Origin: Amycolatopsis sp.
GTDB taxonomy: Bacteria; Actinomycetota; Actinomycetes; Mycobacteriales; Pseudonocardiaceae
Length of the DNA: 64,000 nucleotides
NCBI RefSeq assembly: GCF_025464955.1
Contig: NZ_JAODNM010000114.1
Span: 1 to 64,000 of the forward strand
Reading direction: 5' to 3'
Of this stretch, positions 32,103 through 40,192 are shown piece by piece. Positions within the stretch are counted from its first letter, which is position 1, and every line of letters begins with the position of its first letter. The notes under the pieces are model-generated. The model was not told the DNA's origin and did not search any database. It was given only the letters and a program-made list of their open reading frames with translations. The translations under genes were made by a program, and so were the position numbers.

Positions 32103-33518
32103 TTACCGCGCAAACGCTTGCGTCGGGGTCTTTGCCGGGCGCGCGGTCCAGGCGGCGTCGGCGCGGTGGAGCAGGAACACGGCCGCCGCGCCGATCAGGG
32201 TGAAGGCCATGCAGCCGAGTACCGCGGTGTTCCAGCCTGCGACAAGGCTGCCTGCCGGGTCCGTCGACGGGTGCACGGCGACGATGGTGACCACGGTGAC
32301 GCCGATCGCCGCGCCGACGTAACGGCTCGTGTTGTTGATCCCGCTGCCCGAACCGGCACGCGCCGCGGGGACGCTCGCGACGGCTTCGCGGGCGAGGCTC
32401 GCGTTGACCACCCCGGTGCCCACACCGGCGACGAGCATGCCGCCGACGAGGTGCCAGGTCGTCGAACCCGGGGTGAGTGTCGTCAGCGGCACGAGCCCGA
32501 CCGCGACGACGACCAGTCCCACGCTCAGCTTCACGCCGCCGGACACGCTCGCCGGGATGCGGCGGGTGAGCAGCGCCGACACCACGCTCGTCGCGGACCA
32601 GGCGAGGAGAAGCACCGAAGCGGCGATCGTCGAGCGGGCCATTCCCCGCTCCAGCAGGGTGCCCAGGAACGACATCAGCGCGGTGATCCCGGCGCCGCTG
32701 ACGAACGCGCCCAGCGTCGCCGCGTTCAGCGCCGGCCGCCGGAACAGCGTCAGGTCCAGCATGGCGCCGCTCGCGCGCCCCTGATGAGCGACGAACGCGA
32801 CCAGGAACACCACCGCGCCGGCGATCAGACTCAGTTCGAGTGGGCTCGTCCAGCTTTGGCGGCCTTGGGTCAGCGCGGCCAGCAGACTGGCGAGCCCGAT
32901 TCCGAGCAGCGCGGCGCCAACGCCGTCGATCGTCCGAGCGCGTCCGGAATGGGACTCGCTGAGCCGGAACCGACCCAGCGCGGCGAGGCCGAGCGAGAGA
33001 ACGGTGAGCAGCAAATAGGTGTAGCGCCAGCCGAAGGCCGTGTCGAGCAGCGATCCGGCGAGCGGGCCCAGCGCGATACCGGCGCCGAGGCACGCGCCCC
33101 AGATCCCGGTCGCGTGGGCGCGAGCCGGGCCGGGCGGGAAGGTGTGACTGATGATCGCCAGCCCGCAAGCGATCACCGCCGCCGCGCCGATCCCCTCGGC
33201 GACGCGGCCGACGACGAACGTGAGCGCGTTCGGCGCGACCCCGGAGACCGCCGAGCCGAGGGCCAGGACGATCGCGCCGCCGGTGAACACCCGGCGTCTG
33301 CCGAAGTCGTCGCCGACCGCGCCCGCGGTGAGCAGTGCGACGGCGAGGCCCAGGCTCATCGAGCTGAGGACCCACGACGTCGCGGTCGTGCCCGCATGGA
33401 GGCCGCCGGCGACCGACGGCACGATCGAGAGCGGCGTGGAGAACGCGGCCAGGCCGAGCAGCGTCCCGCCGGCCGTGATCGCGAGCGTCGCGCCGGTCCG
33501 GGTGTCGGGCGTGTCCAT
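32103..33518 (-). CDS. MFS drug-type exporter (14-segment, EmrB/QacA-like)
   Basis: A 471-residue multidrug-exporter-like major facilitator with about 14 segments. Seen: PLSIVPSVAGGLHAGTTATSWVLSSMSLGLA in segments 1-2, DDFGRRRVFTGGAIV (loop 2-3), GRVAEGIGAAAVIACGLAII (segment 4), WGACLGAGIALGPLAGSLL (the segment-5 antiporter motif) and FGWRYTYLL. ATG at 33518 is preceded by GGAGG. It is divergent from an HxlR regulator, with duplicated operator-like repeats between them, so export is probably induced by the compound the regulator senses. Confidence 0.9.
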   Translation of the reverse strand: MDTPDTRTGATLAITAGGTLLGLAAFSTPLSIVPSVAGGLHAGTTATSWVLSSMSLGLAVALLTAGAVGDDFGRRRVFTGGAIVLALGSAVSGVAPNALTFVVGRVAEGIGAAAVIACGLAIISHTFPPGPARAHATGIWGACLGAGIALGPLAGSLLDTAFGWRYTYLLLTVLSLGLAALGRFRLSESHSGRARTIDGVGAALLGIGLASLLAALTQGRQSWTSPLELSLIAGAVVFLVAFVAHQGRASGAMLDLTLFRRPALNAATLGAFVSGAGITALMSFLGTLLERGMARSTIAASVLLLAWSATSVVSALLTRRIPASVSGGVKLSVGLVVVAVGLVPLTTLTPGSTTWHLVGGMLVAGVGTGVVNASLAREAVASVPAARAGSGSGINNTSRYVGAAIGVTVVTIVAVHPSTDPAGSLVAGWNTAVLGCMAFTLIGAAAVFLLHRADAAWTARPAKTPTQAFAR

Positions 33519-33544
33519 GCGGGTCCTCCAGGCAGGTCCACTCG

Positions 33545-33603
33545 GATTGGTTCGTTCAGTGAACTCAGCGGAGGCTAGCACGATTGGTTCGCTGAATGAA
33601 CTC
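33545..33603. promoter_or_regulatory. Duplicated HxlR operator-like repeats
   Basis: Two 22-base direct repeats, at 33545-33566 and 33582-33603, share GATTGGTTCG and TGAACTC and differ at three positions; they are 37 bases apart. Each contains a GGTTC...GAAC dyad. They lie between the divergent MFS and HxlR genes, the right place for HxlR dimers to control both. Confidence 0.6.
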
Positions 33604-33624
33604 TTCTGTGACAGACTTGGCCGC

Positions 33625-34140
33625 ATGGCGCTTCCCCGTGAATACCTCGGCCAGTCCTGCTCGATAGCGCGAGCGCTCGAGGTCGTCGGTGAGCGATGGT
33701 CACTGCTGATCGTCCGAGACGCGTTCTTCGGCTTGCGTCGGTTCAGCGACTTCTCAGCCCACCTGCAGATTCCGCGCGCGGTGCTGACAGAACGGCTGGA
33801 GTTCCTGGTCGGCGAAGGCGTCCTAGGCAGGACTCCGGGGCCCGGACGTCGTTTCGAGTACGAGCTGACGGACAAGGGGCTGGAGCTGTGGCCGGTTGTG
33901 CGCACGCTTTCCCAGTGGGGTGACGCGCATTACGCGCCCGACGGCCGGCGCCGGGTGTTCGTCCACGCCGGCTGCGGCGGTGAACCCGATCCGCTCGGCG
34001 GGTGCCCCGTCTGCGGCGAGACCGTCGTGCCCGCGGCGATGGTGATGGTTCCCGGTCCCGGTATGGCGACCGGCCCCGACGCGGACCCGATCTCCGTCGC
34101 CTTGTCGCTCCCGCGTCCCTTGCTGGAACCCGTCACCTGA
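33625..34140 (+). CDS. HxlR family regulator divergent from the exporter
   Basis: A 171-residue HxlR winged-helix protein. Seen: SCSIARALEVVGERWSLLIVRDAFFGLRRFSDF, IPRAVLTERLEFLVGEGVL, LTDKGLELWPVVRTLSQWGD. The tail has HAGCGGEPDPLGGCPVCGETVV, again three cysteines in a zinc-ribbon-like pattern, as in the HxlR at 31611. N-terminal Cys in GQSC is the usual HxlR redox position. ATG at 33625 is chosen because upstream frames run through the operator repeats. Confidence 0.88.
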   Translation: MALPREYLGQSCSIARALEVVGERWSLLIVRDAFFGLRRFSDFSAHLQIPRAVLTERLEFLVGEGVLGRTPGPGRRFEYELTDKGLELWPVVRTLSQWGDAHYAPDGRRRVFVHAGCGGEPDPLGGCPVCGETVVPAAMVMVPGPGMATGPDADPISVALSLPRPLLEPVT

Positions 34141-34147
34141 GCTATAC

Positions 34148-34161
34148 AGTACGGACGTACT
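34148..34161. promoter_or_regulatory. Perfect palindrome AGTACG-GA-CGTACT upstream of the VOC gene
   Basis: Six-base perfect arms around two bases, 27 bases before the VOC start at 34189, followed by TATTTG. This form is common for TetR-type operators, but no TetR gene is adjacent. The binding protein is unknown. Confidence 0.45.
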
Positions 34162-34188
34162 ATTTGCGCGTCCGGGGAGGACAGAGCG

Positions 34189-34569
34189 ATGAGGTTTGGG
34201 CTGCATCATGTCCAGCTGGCGATTCCGGCGGGCAGTGAGGACGACTGCCGGCGGTTCTACGTCGACGCGCTGGGCATGACCGAGCTGGTGAAGCCGCCGG
34301 CGCTGGCGGCGCGCGGCGGGCTGTGGGTGCGGGCCGATCGGCTCGAGATCCACCTGGGTGTCGAGCCGGACTTCCGTCCCGCGCGCAAAGCGCATCCGGG
34401 AATCCTTGTCGACGACCTCGACGGCCTGGCCGCGCGTCTCAGCGAGCGGGACGTCGAAGTCCAGTGGGACGAATACTTCCCGGGCTACCGCCGGTTTTAT
34501 GCCTTCGACACCGTGGGCAACCGGCTGGAATTCCTTGCGTCGCGTGATCCCGGCGGGCAGGTCGGCTGA
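34189..34569 (+). CDS. VOC (glyoxalase/bleomycin-resistance fold) protein
   Basis: A 126-residue single-domain VOC protein. Seen: LHHVQLAIPAGSEDDCRRFYVDALGM with the first metal-ligand His, an EIHLGVE strand with His/Glu, AHPGILVDDL, and the C-terminal YRRFYAFDTVGNRLEFLAS with the ligand Glu. These residues fit a divalent-metal site, so it may be a small glyoxalase, dioxygenase or resistance protein. GGGGAGG lies about 11 bases before ATG. Monocistronic. Confidence 0.85.
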   Translation: MRFGLHHVQLAIPAGSEDDCRRFYVDALGMTELVKPPALAARGGLWVRADRLEIHLGVEPDFRPARKAHPGILVDDLDGLAARLSERDVEVQWDEYFPGYRRFYAFDTVGNRLEFLASRDPGGQVG

Positions 34570-34587
34570 CCCGCCGCCGGGGCATGA

Positions 34588-36093
34588 TCAGGACGGGGAC
34601 GGCAGGGGGAGCGGCGCGCATTGCACGTCCGCCTGGCGTCCCGGCTTTCGCGCCGGCAGGCTGCCGGTGGCGAAGTACGCGGCGATTTTCGAGTCCACGC
34701 AGGTGTTTCCGCTCAGCGACCCGGCATTGTTCGTGCCGCCGGTGACGCTGACGAGCGAAGCACCGGGGAAGCGTGAACGCACCTCCAGGCTGCCTTCGAA
34801 CGGCGTCGCCGCATCCAGTGTCTCGTCGACGAGCAGAGCGCTCTTGACGCCGTAACCGTTGACCCGTACGGGAATTCCGGCCTTGGCGTGCCAGAAGAAG
34901 CACGGTGCGTTGGCCCAGGTGTTGCCCCAGGTCGTGTCCGGCGCCTTCAGGTCGGTCGCGACGGAGTCGTTGTGCCACTTGCTCCAGTTCGCCGGCCACG
35001 GCGCGTCGGTGCACACCTGCGCGAGCTCGTTGGCGAGGACGTTGTCGTTGCCGTGCTGGAGGAACTGGGAGAACATCGCCTTCAGCGGTACGCCGTCCCC
35101 GGTGCGGACGTAGTTCGCGAACGCCGAGCCCATGATCGGCCACGTCGACTGGAAGTACGGCGTGAACAGCATCATGTCGGCCCACTCGTCCGGCCCGACC
35201 GCGCCGTCCGCCGGGGCGACCCGCAGCTTCGCCAGCTGCGCGTTCCACGTCGTCGTCACCGCATCACGCGTCGCACCGAGGTGATAGACGTCGTCGTGGG
35301 ACGCCAGCCAGTCGAACCAGAGCCGCAGGTTGTTCTCGAGGGGGACGGCCTGGTCGAAGGCCGCCGCGCCGTACCAGACCCGGCTCGGGTTCACGTTGCT
35401 GTCGAGCACGATCCGCCGGACGTGGCTCGGGAACAGCGTCGCGTACACCTGGCCGAGATAGGTGCCGTAGGACTGGCCGAACAGGTTCAGCTGGTTGACC
35501 CCGAGCGCCGCCCGGATGTTTTCCAGGTCCGCGGCTTTGTCGGTGGTCTTCAGGTGGTCGAGCAGCGCCGGCTGGTTCTTCGCGCACGCGTCGGCGTAGC
35601 CCTTGACGCGGTCGAGCCAAACCTGCTCCGCGGCCGGCGTGGTCGTCACGTAGTCGGACCGGTTGAAGTCCAGGTAGTCCGGGATGCAGGAAAGCGTCGG
35701 CACGCTGGGCGCGAGACCGCGCGGTGCGAAGCCGACCCAGTCGTAGGTGTCGCCGGCGCCGTTCGGCAGGCGCCCGCCGGTGAGTGACTGGTTCACGCCC
35801 GTCCCGCTCAGCGCGTCCGGCAGTGACACGGCGACGCCCTGGTACGCGTTGTCCGGCGACTTGTGCTTGACGCGGGAAAGCGCAAGCGTGATCTGCGTGC
35901 CGAACGGGAGGACGTGATCGAGCGGGACGGAGAGCGTGCCGCACTGCGCCCCGCCTTGGACCAGCGTCGGGTCCGAACAGGCGCCCCACACGATCGGGTT
36001 GAGCGGGGTGGCGGCGGCTGGGCCGCTCACCCCGGTCAGTGTCGCCGCCGCGAGTGCCGCGGACAGCACAACGCCGGTAACGAGACGTTTCAC
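34588..36093 (-). CDS. Secreted S33 (TAP/SlpD-like) peptidase homologue lacking key catalytic residues
   Basis: A 501-residue secreted alpha/beta-hydrolase of the tripeptidyl-aminopeptidase type. Signal peptide KRLVTGVVLSAALAAATL...AAAT; nucleophile elbow FGQSYGTY (Ser208); C-terminal TAP-like domain with acid in TLDAATP and SGNTCVDSKIAAYFATGSLPAR. Two features are lost. The oxyanion stretch, NPGGPGGSG in relatives, reads SLPDALSGTG. The catalytic His expected in a GGTTHAD-like segment is Asn456 (GGTNNAG). The length and the rest are normal and no frameshift restores the motifs, so this is probably a folded but inactive or repurposed homologue. Start is GTG at 36093 with GAGGA upstream. Confidence 0.82.
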   Translation of the reverse strand: MKRLVTGVVLSAALAAATLTGVSGPAAATPLNPIVWGACSDPTLVQGGAQCGTLSVPLDHVLPFGTQITLALSRVKHKSPDNAYQGVAVSLPDALSGTGVNQSLTGGRLPNGAGDTYDWVGFAPRGLAPSVPTLSCIPDYLDFNRSDYVTTTPAAEQVWLDRVKGYADACAKNQPALLDHLKTTDKAADLENIRAALGVNQLNLFGQSYGTYLGQVYATLFPSHVRRIVLDSNVNPSRVWYGAAAFDQAVPLENNLRLWFDWLASHDDVYHLGATRDAVTTTWNAQLAKLRVAPADGAVGPDEWADMMLFTPYFQSTWPIMGSAFANYVRTGDGVPLKAMFSQFLQHGNDNVLANELAQVCTDAPWPANWSKWHNDSVATDLKAPDTTWGNTWANAPCFFWHAKAGIPVRVNGYGVKSALLVDETLDAATPFEGSLEVRSRFPGASLVSVTGGTNNAGSLSGNTCVDSKIAAYFATGSLPARKPGRQADVQCAPLPLPSPS

Positions 36094-36231
36094 CAGGTGT
36101 TCCTCATTTCGTGCCAGGATGCCGCAAGCGCTTCCGCGGTTGCGTCGAGAGCAGGATTTCCCTTGCCCTGCACGGAGTATCCCCGGCGCGGCACGCTTTG
36201 CCCGAAATGTGTGGAGCGCCACAAACCGCCG

Positions 36232-36513
36232 TCAAGAGGTTCGATAGAGCCCGCCGCGGTGGTCGTTGAGGTGGGCGTCCGGGTCGTCGAACCAGTGACC
36301 GTCGGGGCCGAGGTACCGGAAGCACACCGTCGTCCCGGACGGCACCTCCACCGACGCCGACCGCGTGCCGTTGGACCGCTTCCGCAGCTCGTGTCGTCCC
36401 GGGCGCCAGTCGTTGAAATCGCCGACCACGCTGATGCGTCCGGCAGGCTCTTCGCCTGGCAGGACGAAGGTCAGTTTGACGGTCTCGTTCTTGCCACGGT
36501 TGGTGCGGATCAC
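36232..36513 (-). CDS. Isoamylase early-set / CBM48-like glycogen-binding domain protein
   Basis: A 93-residue single-domain protein with the AMPK-beta/CBM48 fold: VKLTFVLPGEEPAGRISVVGDFNDWRPGRHEL, where Trp in FNDW is the usual glucan contact, then VPSGTTVCFRYLGPDGHWFDDPDAHLNDHRGG. These stand-alone domains are common in actinobacteria and are thought to bind glycogen or maltooligosaccharide-associated partners. GTG at 36513 gives the length normal for the family; longer frames run into a repeat element. Confidence 0.8.
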   Translation of the reverse strand: MIRTNRGKNETVKLTFVLPGEEPAGRISVVGDFNDWRPGRHELRKRSNGTRSASVEVPSGTTVCFRYLGPDGHWFDDPDAHLNDHRGGLYRTS

Positions 36514-36646
36514 CGCTGTGGTTCCTCTCTCCGGCAGGCCTGCTGAGTTGATCTTGATGATGGCAGGTCCGGAGACCCGGCTCGGGGAAACCGGCCGGAG
36601 GCGCTGCCCGATCCACTCGACCGTGTTTGCGACGGCCGAGATCCAT

Positions 36647-36711
36647 CGCAACTCGCCGTCGAGTTGCGATGCTTAGCGTGCGCAACTACCGCAACTCGCC
36701 GTCGAGTTGCG
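36647..36711. repeat. Paired-palindrome element, copy 2
   Basis: Two perfect or near-perfect 22-bp palindromes (36647-36668 and 36690-36711), again 43 bases start to start with a 21-base spacer, inverted relative to copy 1 at 15515-15579. In that inverted alignment the spacers share GTTGC and CTAAG, and the flank ATGG. It lies between the sedolisin terminator and the CBM48 gene. Confidence 0.75.
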
Positions 36712-36743
36712 GTTATCGACTTCGGCCAATCGGCGGCAAAAGG

Positions 36744-36778
36744 GAAGCCCGCCAACGGGGGATCCGTTGGCGGGCTTC
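36744..36778 (-). terminator. Terminator of the sedolisin gene
   Basis: Perfect 14-bp stem (36744-36757 with 36765-36778), 7-base loop, read on the minus strand and followed by CCCTTTTGC. It lies 18 bases after the sedolisin stop. Confidence 0.8.
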
Positions 36779-36795
36779 TCCTTGCTGGGTGGCGA

Positions 36796-38445
36796 CTAGC
36801 CGATCAGGCCCGAGAGGCCGACGCCCTTGAAGGAGCCCCAACCGGTGACCTGGTCGTAGCCGGTGCCGGCGGTGAAGCCGGTCGTGCCGTTCAGGGTGTT
36901 GTTGCCGGTGGTGACGTCGTTGAAGCCGGTGGTGCGCGAAGAGCCGTTACCGATGCTGTAAAGCGTCGGGTTCAGGTTTCCGAGCGAACCGCCGTGGATC
37001 TGGTTCTGCAGTACGGCGAAGCCTGCCCACAGCGGGGTGGCGCCAGAGGTGCCCCACACGTTCCCCCACGAACCGGCGGAGAAGATGGTGTAGGCGGAGC
37101 CTTCAGCGGCGTCGGCCGCGACGTCCGGGACCTTGCGCTTGGTCGTGGACTGCGAGGACTGCCAGGACGGGGCGGTGAACAGGGTCGAGATGCCGCCGCC
37201 GGTGGAGCCGCCGGACGCGCCGTCGTTCCAGGTCTTCTCGCTGCTGTAACCGTTGGACGAGGTCACCGTGAGCTGGGTGCCGCCGACGCCGGTGATGTTC
37301 GGGCTGGACGCGGGGAAGTCCACGGCCTTGCTGGTGCTGCCGGTCGAGCGGACACAGTCGGTCGTACCGTCGTCGCCCGCGGCGGCGAAGTAGGAGATGC
37401 CCTCAGCGGTGCCCGTCGCCAGTGCCGAGTTCACACTGTTGGCCGCGCTGGACCCTTCTGACGATTCACAAGAGCCCCACGAGATCGAGACGACCTTGGC
37501 CTTGTTGTCCGAGGCGATCTTCTGGTACATCGCCAGCTCGCCTGCGTTGGAGTTCGGTGCCTCGTAGACCAGGGCGTTGGCCTTCGGGGCGATGCCCTGG
37601 ACGACCTCGACGTCGAGCTCGACCTCGGTCTGGCCGCTACCGGGGTTAGAGTCGTAGTTCTGGCCGCTGACCGGCACCGTGGTCACGGTGCCGGTGGAGA
37701 GCCCGTTGGTGGAGTCGAACGTGCTGAGGTTGCTCTTCTGGTAGCCGTCGAACTCCACGAAACCGACGGTGACGCCGGCGCCGGTGGCCGAAAGGCTTCC
37801 CGTGCCGTAGGCCGACTTCAGGATCGCCGGGGTGACCGCCTTGACGACCTTGGGGCTCGCCTTCGGGGTGGCGGGGTGCTGCTTGAGGGAGTGGTTGTCC
37901 AGGCCGACGACGTTCGCTACTACCGAGGAAACGTTGGCGGGCAAGGCCGGCGCGGCGTCGTTGGCGTAGAAGTGGCGGCCGGTCGCCGCGTCGGTGTAGT
38001 TGCCGATGCTGGTGTGGAAGGCCGACTCGAGCTGCGCGGCGCTACCACTGAAGGTGATGACCTGCCGGTTGGCCGAGACCTCGATGTTCGACACGCCGCT
38101 CTGCTTGAGGAACGGCAGCGCCTGGTCCACGTCCGCCTGCGTCGGGCCGAAGGCCGCGTTGAACTGCGGCGCGGTCAGGAAGTGGTGGTACTCGGCCGAC
38201 TTCGGGTTCTGGACGTCGGTGAGGAACTTGTCGAGCGCCGCCTGGTTGTGCAGCTTCAGCGACAACGCGGCGGTGATCTGCTCGCCGGTCGCGACGTCGC
38301 CCGTTCTGGCGCTCTGTGCCAGTGGGGCGGTGTTGCCGGACAGCGTGACCAAAGGATTGGGCGCCGCGGAGGCGGTGCCGATCAGGGACATACCCAGCAG
38401 AGCCGGCAGTGGGACGATAGCTGCGGCGAGCGTGCGCAAGCGCAT
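36796..38445 (-). CDS. Secreted sedolisin (S53) family serine-carboxyl peptidase
   Basis: A 549-residue secreted acid protease. Signal peptide MRLRTLAAAIVPLPALLGMSLIGTASAAP; propeptide (pro-kumamolisin type) about 30-185; catalytic domain from about 195. Triad seen: Glu and Asp in SGQTEVELDVEVV, Ser in GTSGATPLWAG; oxyanion Asp in AAAGDDG. Calcium-site DVTTGNN near the C-terminus is present. ATG at 38445 is preceded by AGAGG. A clear terminator follows. Expected to self-process and degrade protein in acidic surroundings. Confidence 0.92.
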   Translation of the reverse strand: MRLRTLAAAIVPLPALLGMSLIGTASAAPNPLVTLSGNTAPLAQSARTGDVATGEQITAALSLKLHNQAALDKFLTDVQNPKSAEYHHFLTAPQFNAAFGPTQADVDQALPFLKQSGVSNIEVSANRQVITFSGSAAQLESAFHTSIGNYTDAATGRHFYANDAAPALPANVSSVVANVVGLDNHSLKQHPATPKASPKVVKAVTPAILKSAYGTGSLSATGAGVTVGFVEFDGYQKSNLSTFDSTNGLSTGTVTTVPVSGQNYDSNPGSGQTEVELDVEVVQGIAPKANALVYEAPNSNAGELAMYQKIASDNKAKVVSISWGSCESSEGSSAANSVNSALATGTAEGISYFAAAGDDGTTDCVRSTGSTSKAVDFPASSPNITGVGGTQLTVTSSNGYSSEKTWNDGASGGSTGGGISTLFTAPSWQSSQSTTKRKVPDVAADAAEGSAYTIFSAGSWGNVWGTSGATPLWAGFAVLQNQIHGGSLGNLNPTLYSIGNGSSRTTGFNDVTTGNNTLNGTTGFTAGTGYDQVTGWGSFKGVGLSGLIG

Positions 38446-38783
38446 GCTGATTCCTCTCAGCGGTGGGGGACCGTCGCCCGGGAGCATTGACTGCCGCAGG
38501 CTCGCGCTGAGTTTAAGAAGGCGGGATCATGCGGAGATACCTACTTTTGGCTGGCCTTTCCGATATCCCATTTTTGTTTCCGGCATGTTTCCTGTGCTAT
38601 ATGCCGAGTGATCCATCCTGAATTGTCACGAAATGTCCTTCTTGCCCGGATGTGTCAGCCTTTGTCTGCGTACGTGCTGGTGAGGCGACTGGCGATCACG
38701 GCCGGTGTCGGGAATTCTTCGATAAATGGTCTGTTGGTGAATTCATTGCTCTTTTTGGTTGAGGACAGGAGTGCCGATATTGT
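38446..38783. other. AT-richer intergenic region upstream of the sedolisin gene
   Basis: About 340 bases with no supported gene; short frames here have no coding signature. The base composition is visibly lower in GC than the flanks, with T-rich tracts near 38571 and 38750. It must contain the sedolisin promoter (minus strand) but no confident -35/-10 pair was identified. Confidence 0.5.
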
Positions 38784-38815
38784 GAACGCCCCCTCGGCGC
38801 GCCGAGGGGGCGTTC
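38784..38815 (-). terminator. Perfect 32-bp palindrome terminating the S1 protease gene
   Basis: GAACGCCCCCTCGGCG followed directly by its reverse complement. It lies 17 bases after the protease stop on the minus strand. There is no T-run, so it may be a factor-dependent or intrinsic actinobacterial terminator. Confidence 0.75.
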
Positions 38816-38831
38816 GTCAAACGCGGATCAA

Positions 38832-39860
38832 TCAGGCCAGCGAAAGACCGTAGGACTGCAATTCGAGAGTGAGCGGGTAGAAGTAACTCGTCACCGTGTC
38901 GCCACCGGACAGGGTGCCGAGGCCGGTCGAGCCGTCGTATGCCGGTCCGCCCGAGTCGCCGTGGTCGGTGTGCGCGGTGGTGCCGAACTCGTGGTCGAGC
39001 ACGCCGACGTCGAAGTTCACCGACTGGTCGACAGAGGTGACCTGGCCACTGCCGCCGCCGGTGGTCGAACCCTGCTTTTCCATCTGCTCACCGACGGTCG
39101 GGGTGCCCGCGCTGGTGATCGCCTGGCCGGTGTTGATCGCGCCGGGCCCGCTGCCGTTGGGGCGGGTCAACAGGCCGGAGTCGGCTCCGGGGCAGTCGCT
39201 CTGGACGACCTGCGCGCCGCTGACGTCACCGCCGGACCAGGTGCCGCCCAGGTTCGTGCAGTGGCCGGCGGTCAGCAGGAACGGCGAACCGTCGCGGGTG
39301 ACGTTGAAGCCCAGCGAGCAGCGGCCCTGGTCGTTCTGGATCGCGTCGCCGTCGGCGATGTGGAGGTCGAGCCTGCCGGTCTTCTGCTCGATGCGCACGC
39401 CGGCGCCGAGCTTCTGAGCCGCGCTGGTCACCTTGGCCGCGGTCGCCGGGGTCGCCGCCGAATAGATCGTCACGACGACCTGGTTGGTGGAAGTGTCGAT
39501 GCCCCAAGTGGTCTGCGGGACATTGCGCACGGCATCGAGGGCGTTCTTGGTGTTCGTCAACGCCGCGAAGCTGCGCGTGACCGTCTTCGCGGTCATCCCG
39601 GCCGCCTCGACCTTCTGCGCCGAAGCGGCGTCGAGCACGTTGACCACGACCTTGCCGTGGTCGAGGTAGTAACCACCGGACGCGTCGCCGAGGGTGTTCG
39701 TGACCTGGGTCGCCTGGGCGATCGCGGCGTGCTGCACCTGGGCCATATCCGCCGTGGCGGGCTGGCTTGCGTTGGCGGCGGTGGCGGTGGCGGACAGGCC
39801 CATCGCGAGCGTCACCGACGCGAAGACCGCGAGACCTGTGAGGGAGTTACGGGGAGTCAT
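38832..39860 (-). CDS. Secreted alpha-lytic/streptogrisin-type serine protease (S1)
   Basis: A 342-residue secreted protease. Signal peptide MTPRNSLTGLAVFASVTLAMGLSATATA; alpha-lytic-type pro-region about 40-150, which acts as a folding chaperone in this family; mature chymotrypsin-fold domain with His in LTAGHC, Asp in PGADSGLL, Ser in GDSGGPAY and a Cys pair around it. ATG at 39860 has AGGAGG upstream; a much longer in-frame extension lacks a ribosome site. Secreted and probably autoprocessed. Confidence 0.93.
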   Translation of the reverse strand: MTPRNSLTGLAVFASVTLAMGLSATATAANASQPATADMAQVQHAAIAQATQVTNTLGDASGGYYLDHGKVVVNVLDAASAQKVEAAGMTAKTVTRSFAALTNTKNALDAVRNVPQTTWGIDTSTNQVVVTIYSAATPATAAKVTSAAQKLGAGVRIEQKTGRLDLHIADGDAIQNDQGRCSLGFNVTRDGSPFLLTAGHCTNLGGTWSGGDVSGAQVVQSDCPGADSGLLTRPNGSGPGAINTGQAITSAGTPTVGEQMEKQGSTTGGGSGQVTSVDQSVNFDVGVLDHEFGTTAHTDHGDSGGPAYDGSTGLGTLSGGDTVTSYFYPLTLELQSYGLSLA

Positions 39861-40192
39861 GCAGATCCTCCTGAGTGGCCAGGGGTGGGAACCGTGCGCG
39901 GCCAGGCCGCGCTTTGTGGGGAACGGCACCAGGATGCGTTCCCGGCAGCGGGAGCGATACCGACAAAGGTTGGTTATTAACCACAATTGTCGAATCGAGG
40001 TACCCGGGGTAACGTATTTCCGCAGGTCGATGGGCCGAATGGGCTAGCGCTACGCTTCTCGGCGACTTCTCGCGTCCGATCGCCGCCCGCGGTTACGCCT
40101 AACGGACGGTGAGCCGAGGGCGCGACGCTATTGCTGAGCGTCACCGATGAACGGGATCGGTGGTAGGGAAGGAAAACGGCCACCGCAGTTGG
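39861..40192. other. Intergenic region upstream of the streptogrisin-type protease
   Basis: About 330 bases without a supported gene. The palindrome TGGTTATTAACCA at 39971-39983 lies about 110 bases before the protease start and is a plausible regulator site. An AT-rich patch around it (to 39998) is the likely promoter. Nothing else recognised. Confidence 0.45.

Noticed and set aside
38608..38853. Plus-strand 81-codon frame between sedolisin and S1 protease genes
   Set aside because: It runs through the perfect terminator palindrome and has no coding signature or ribosome site.
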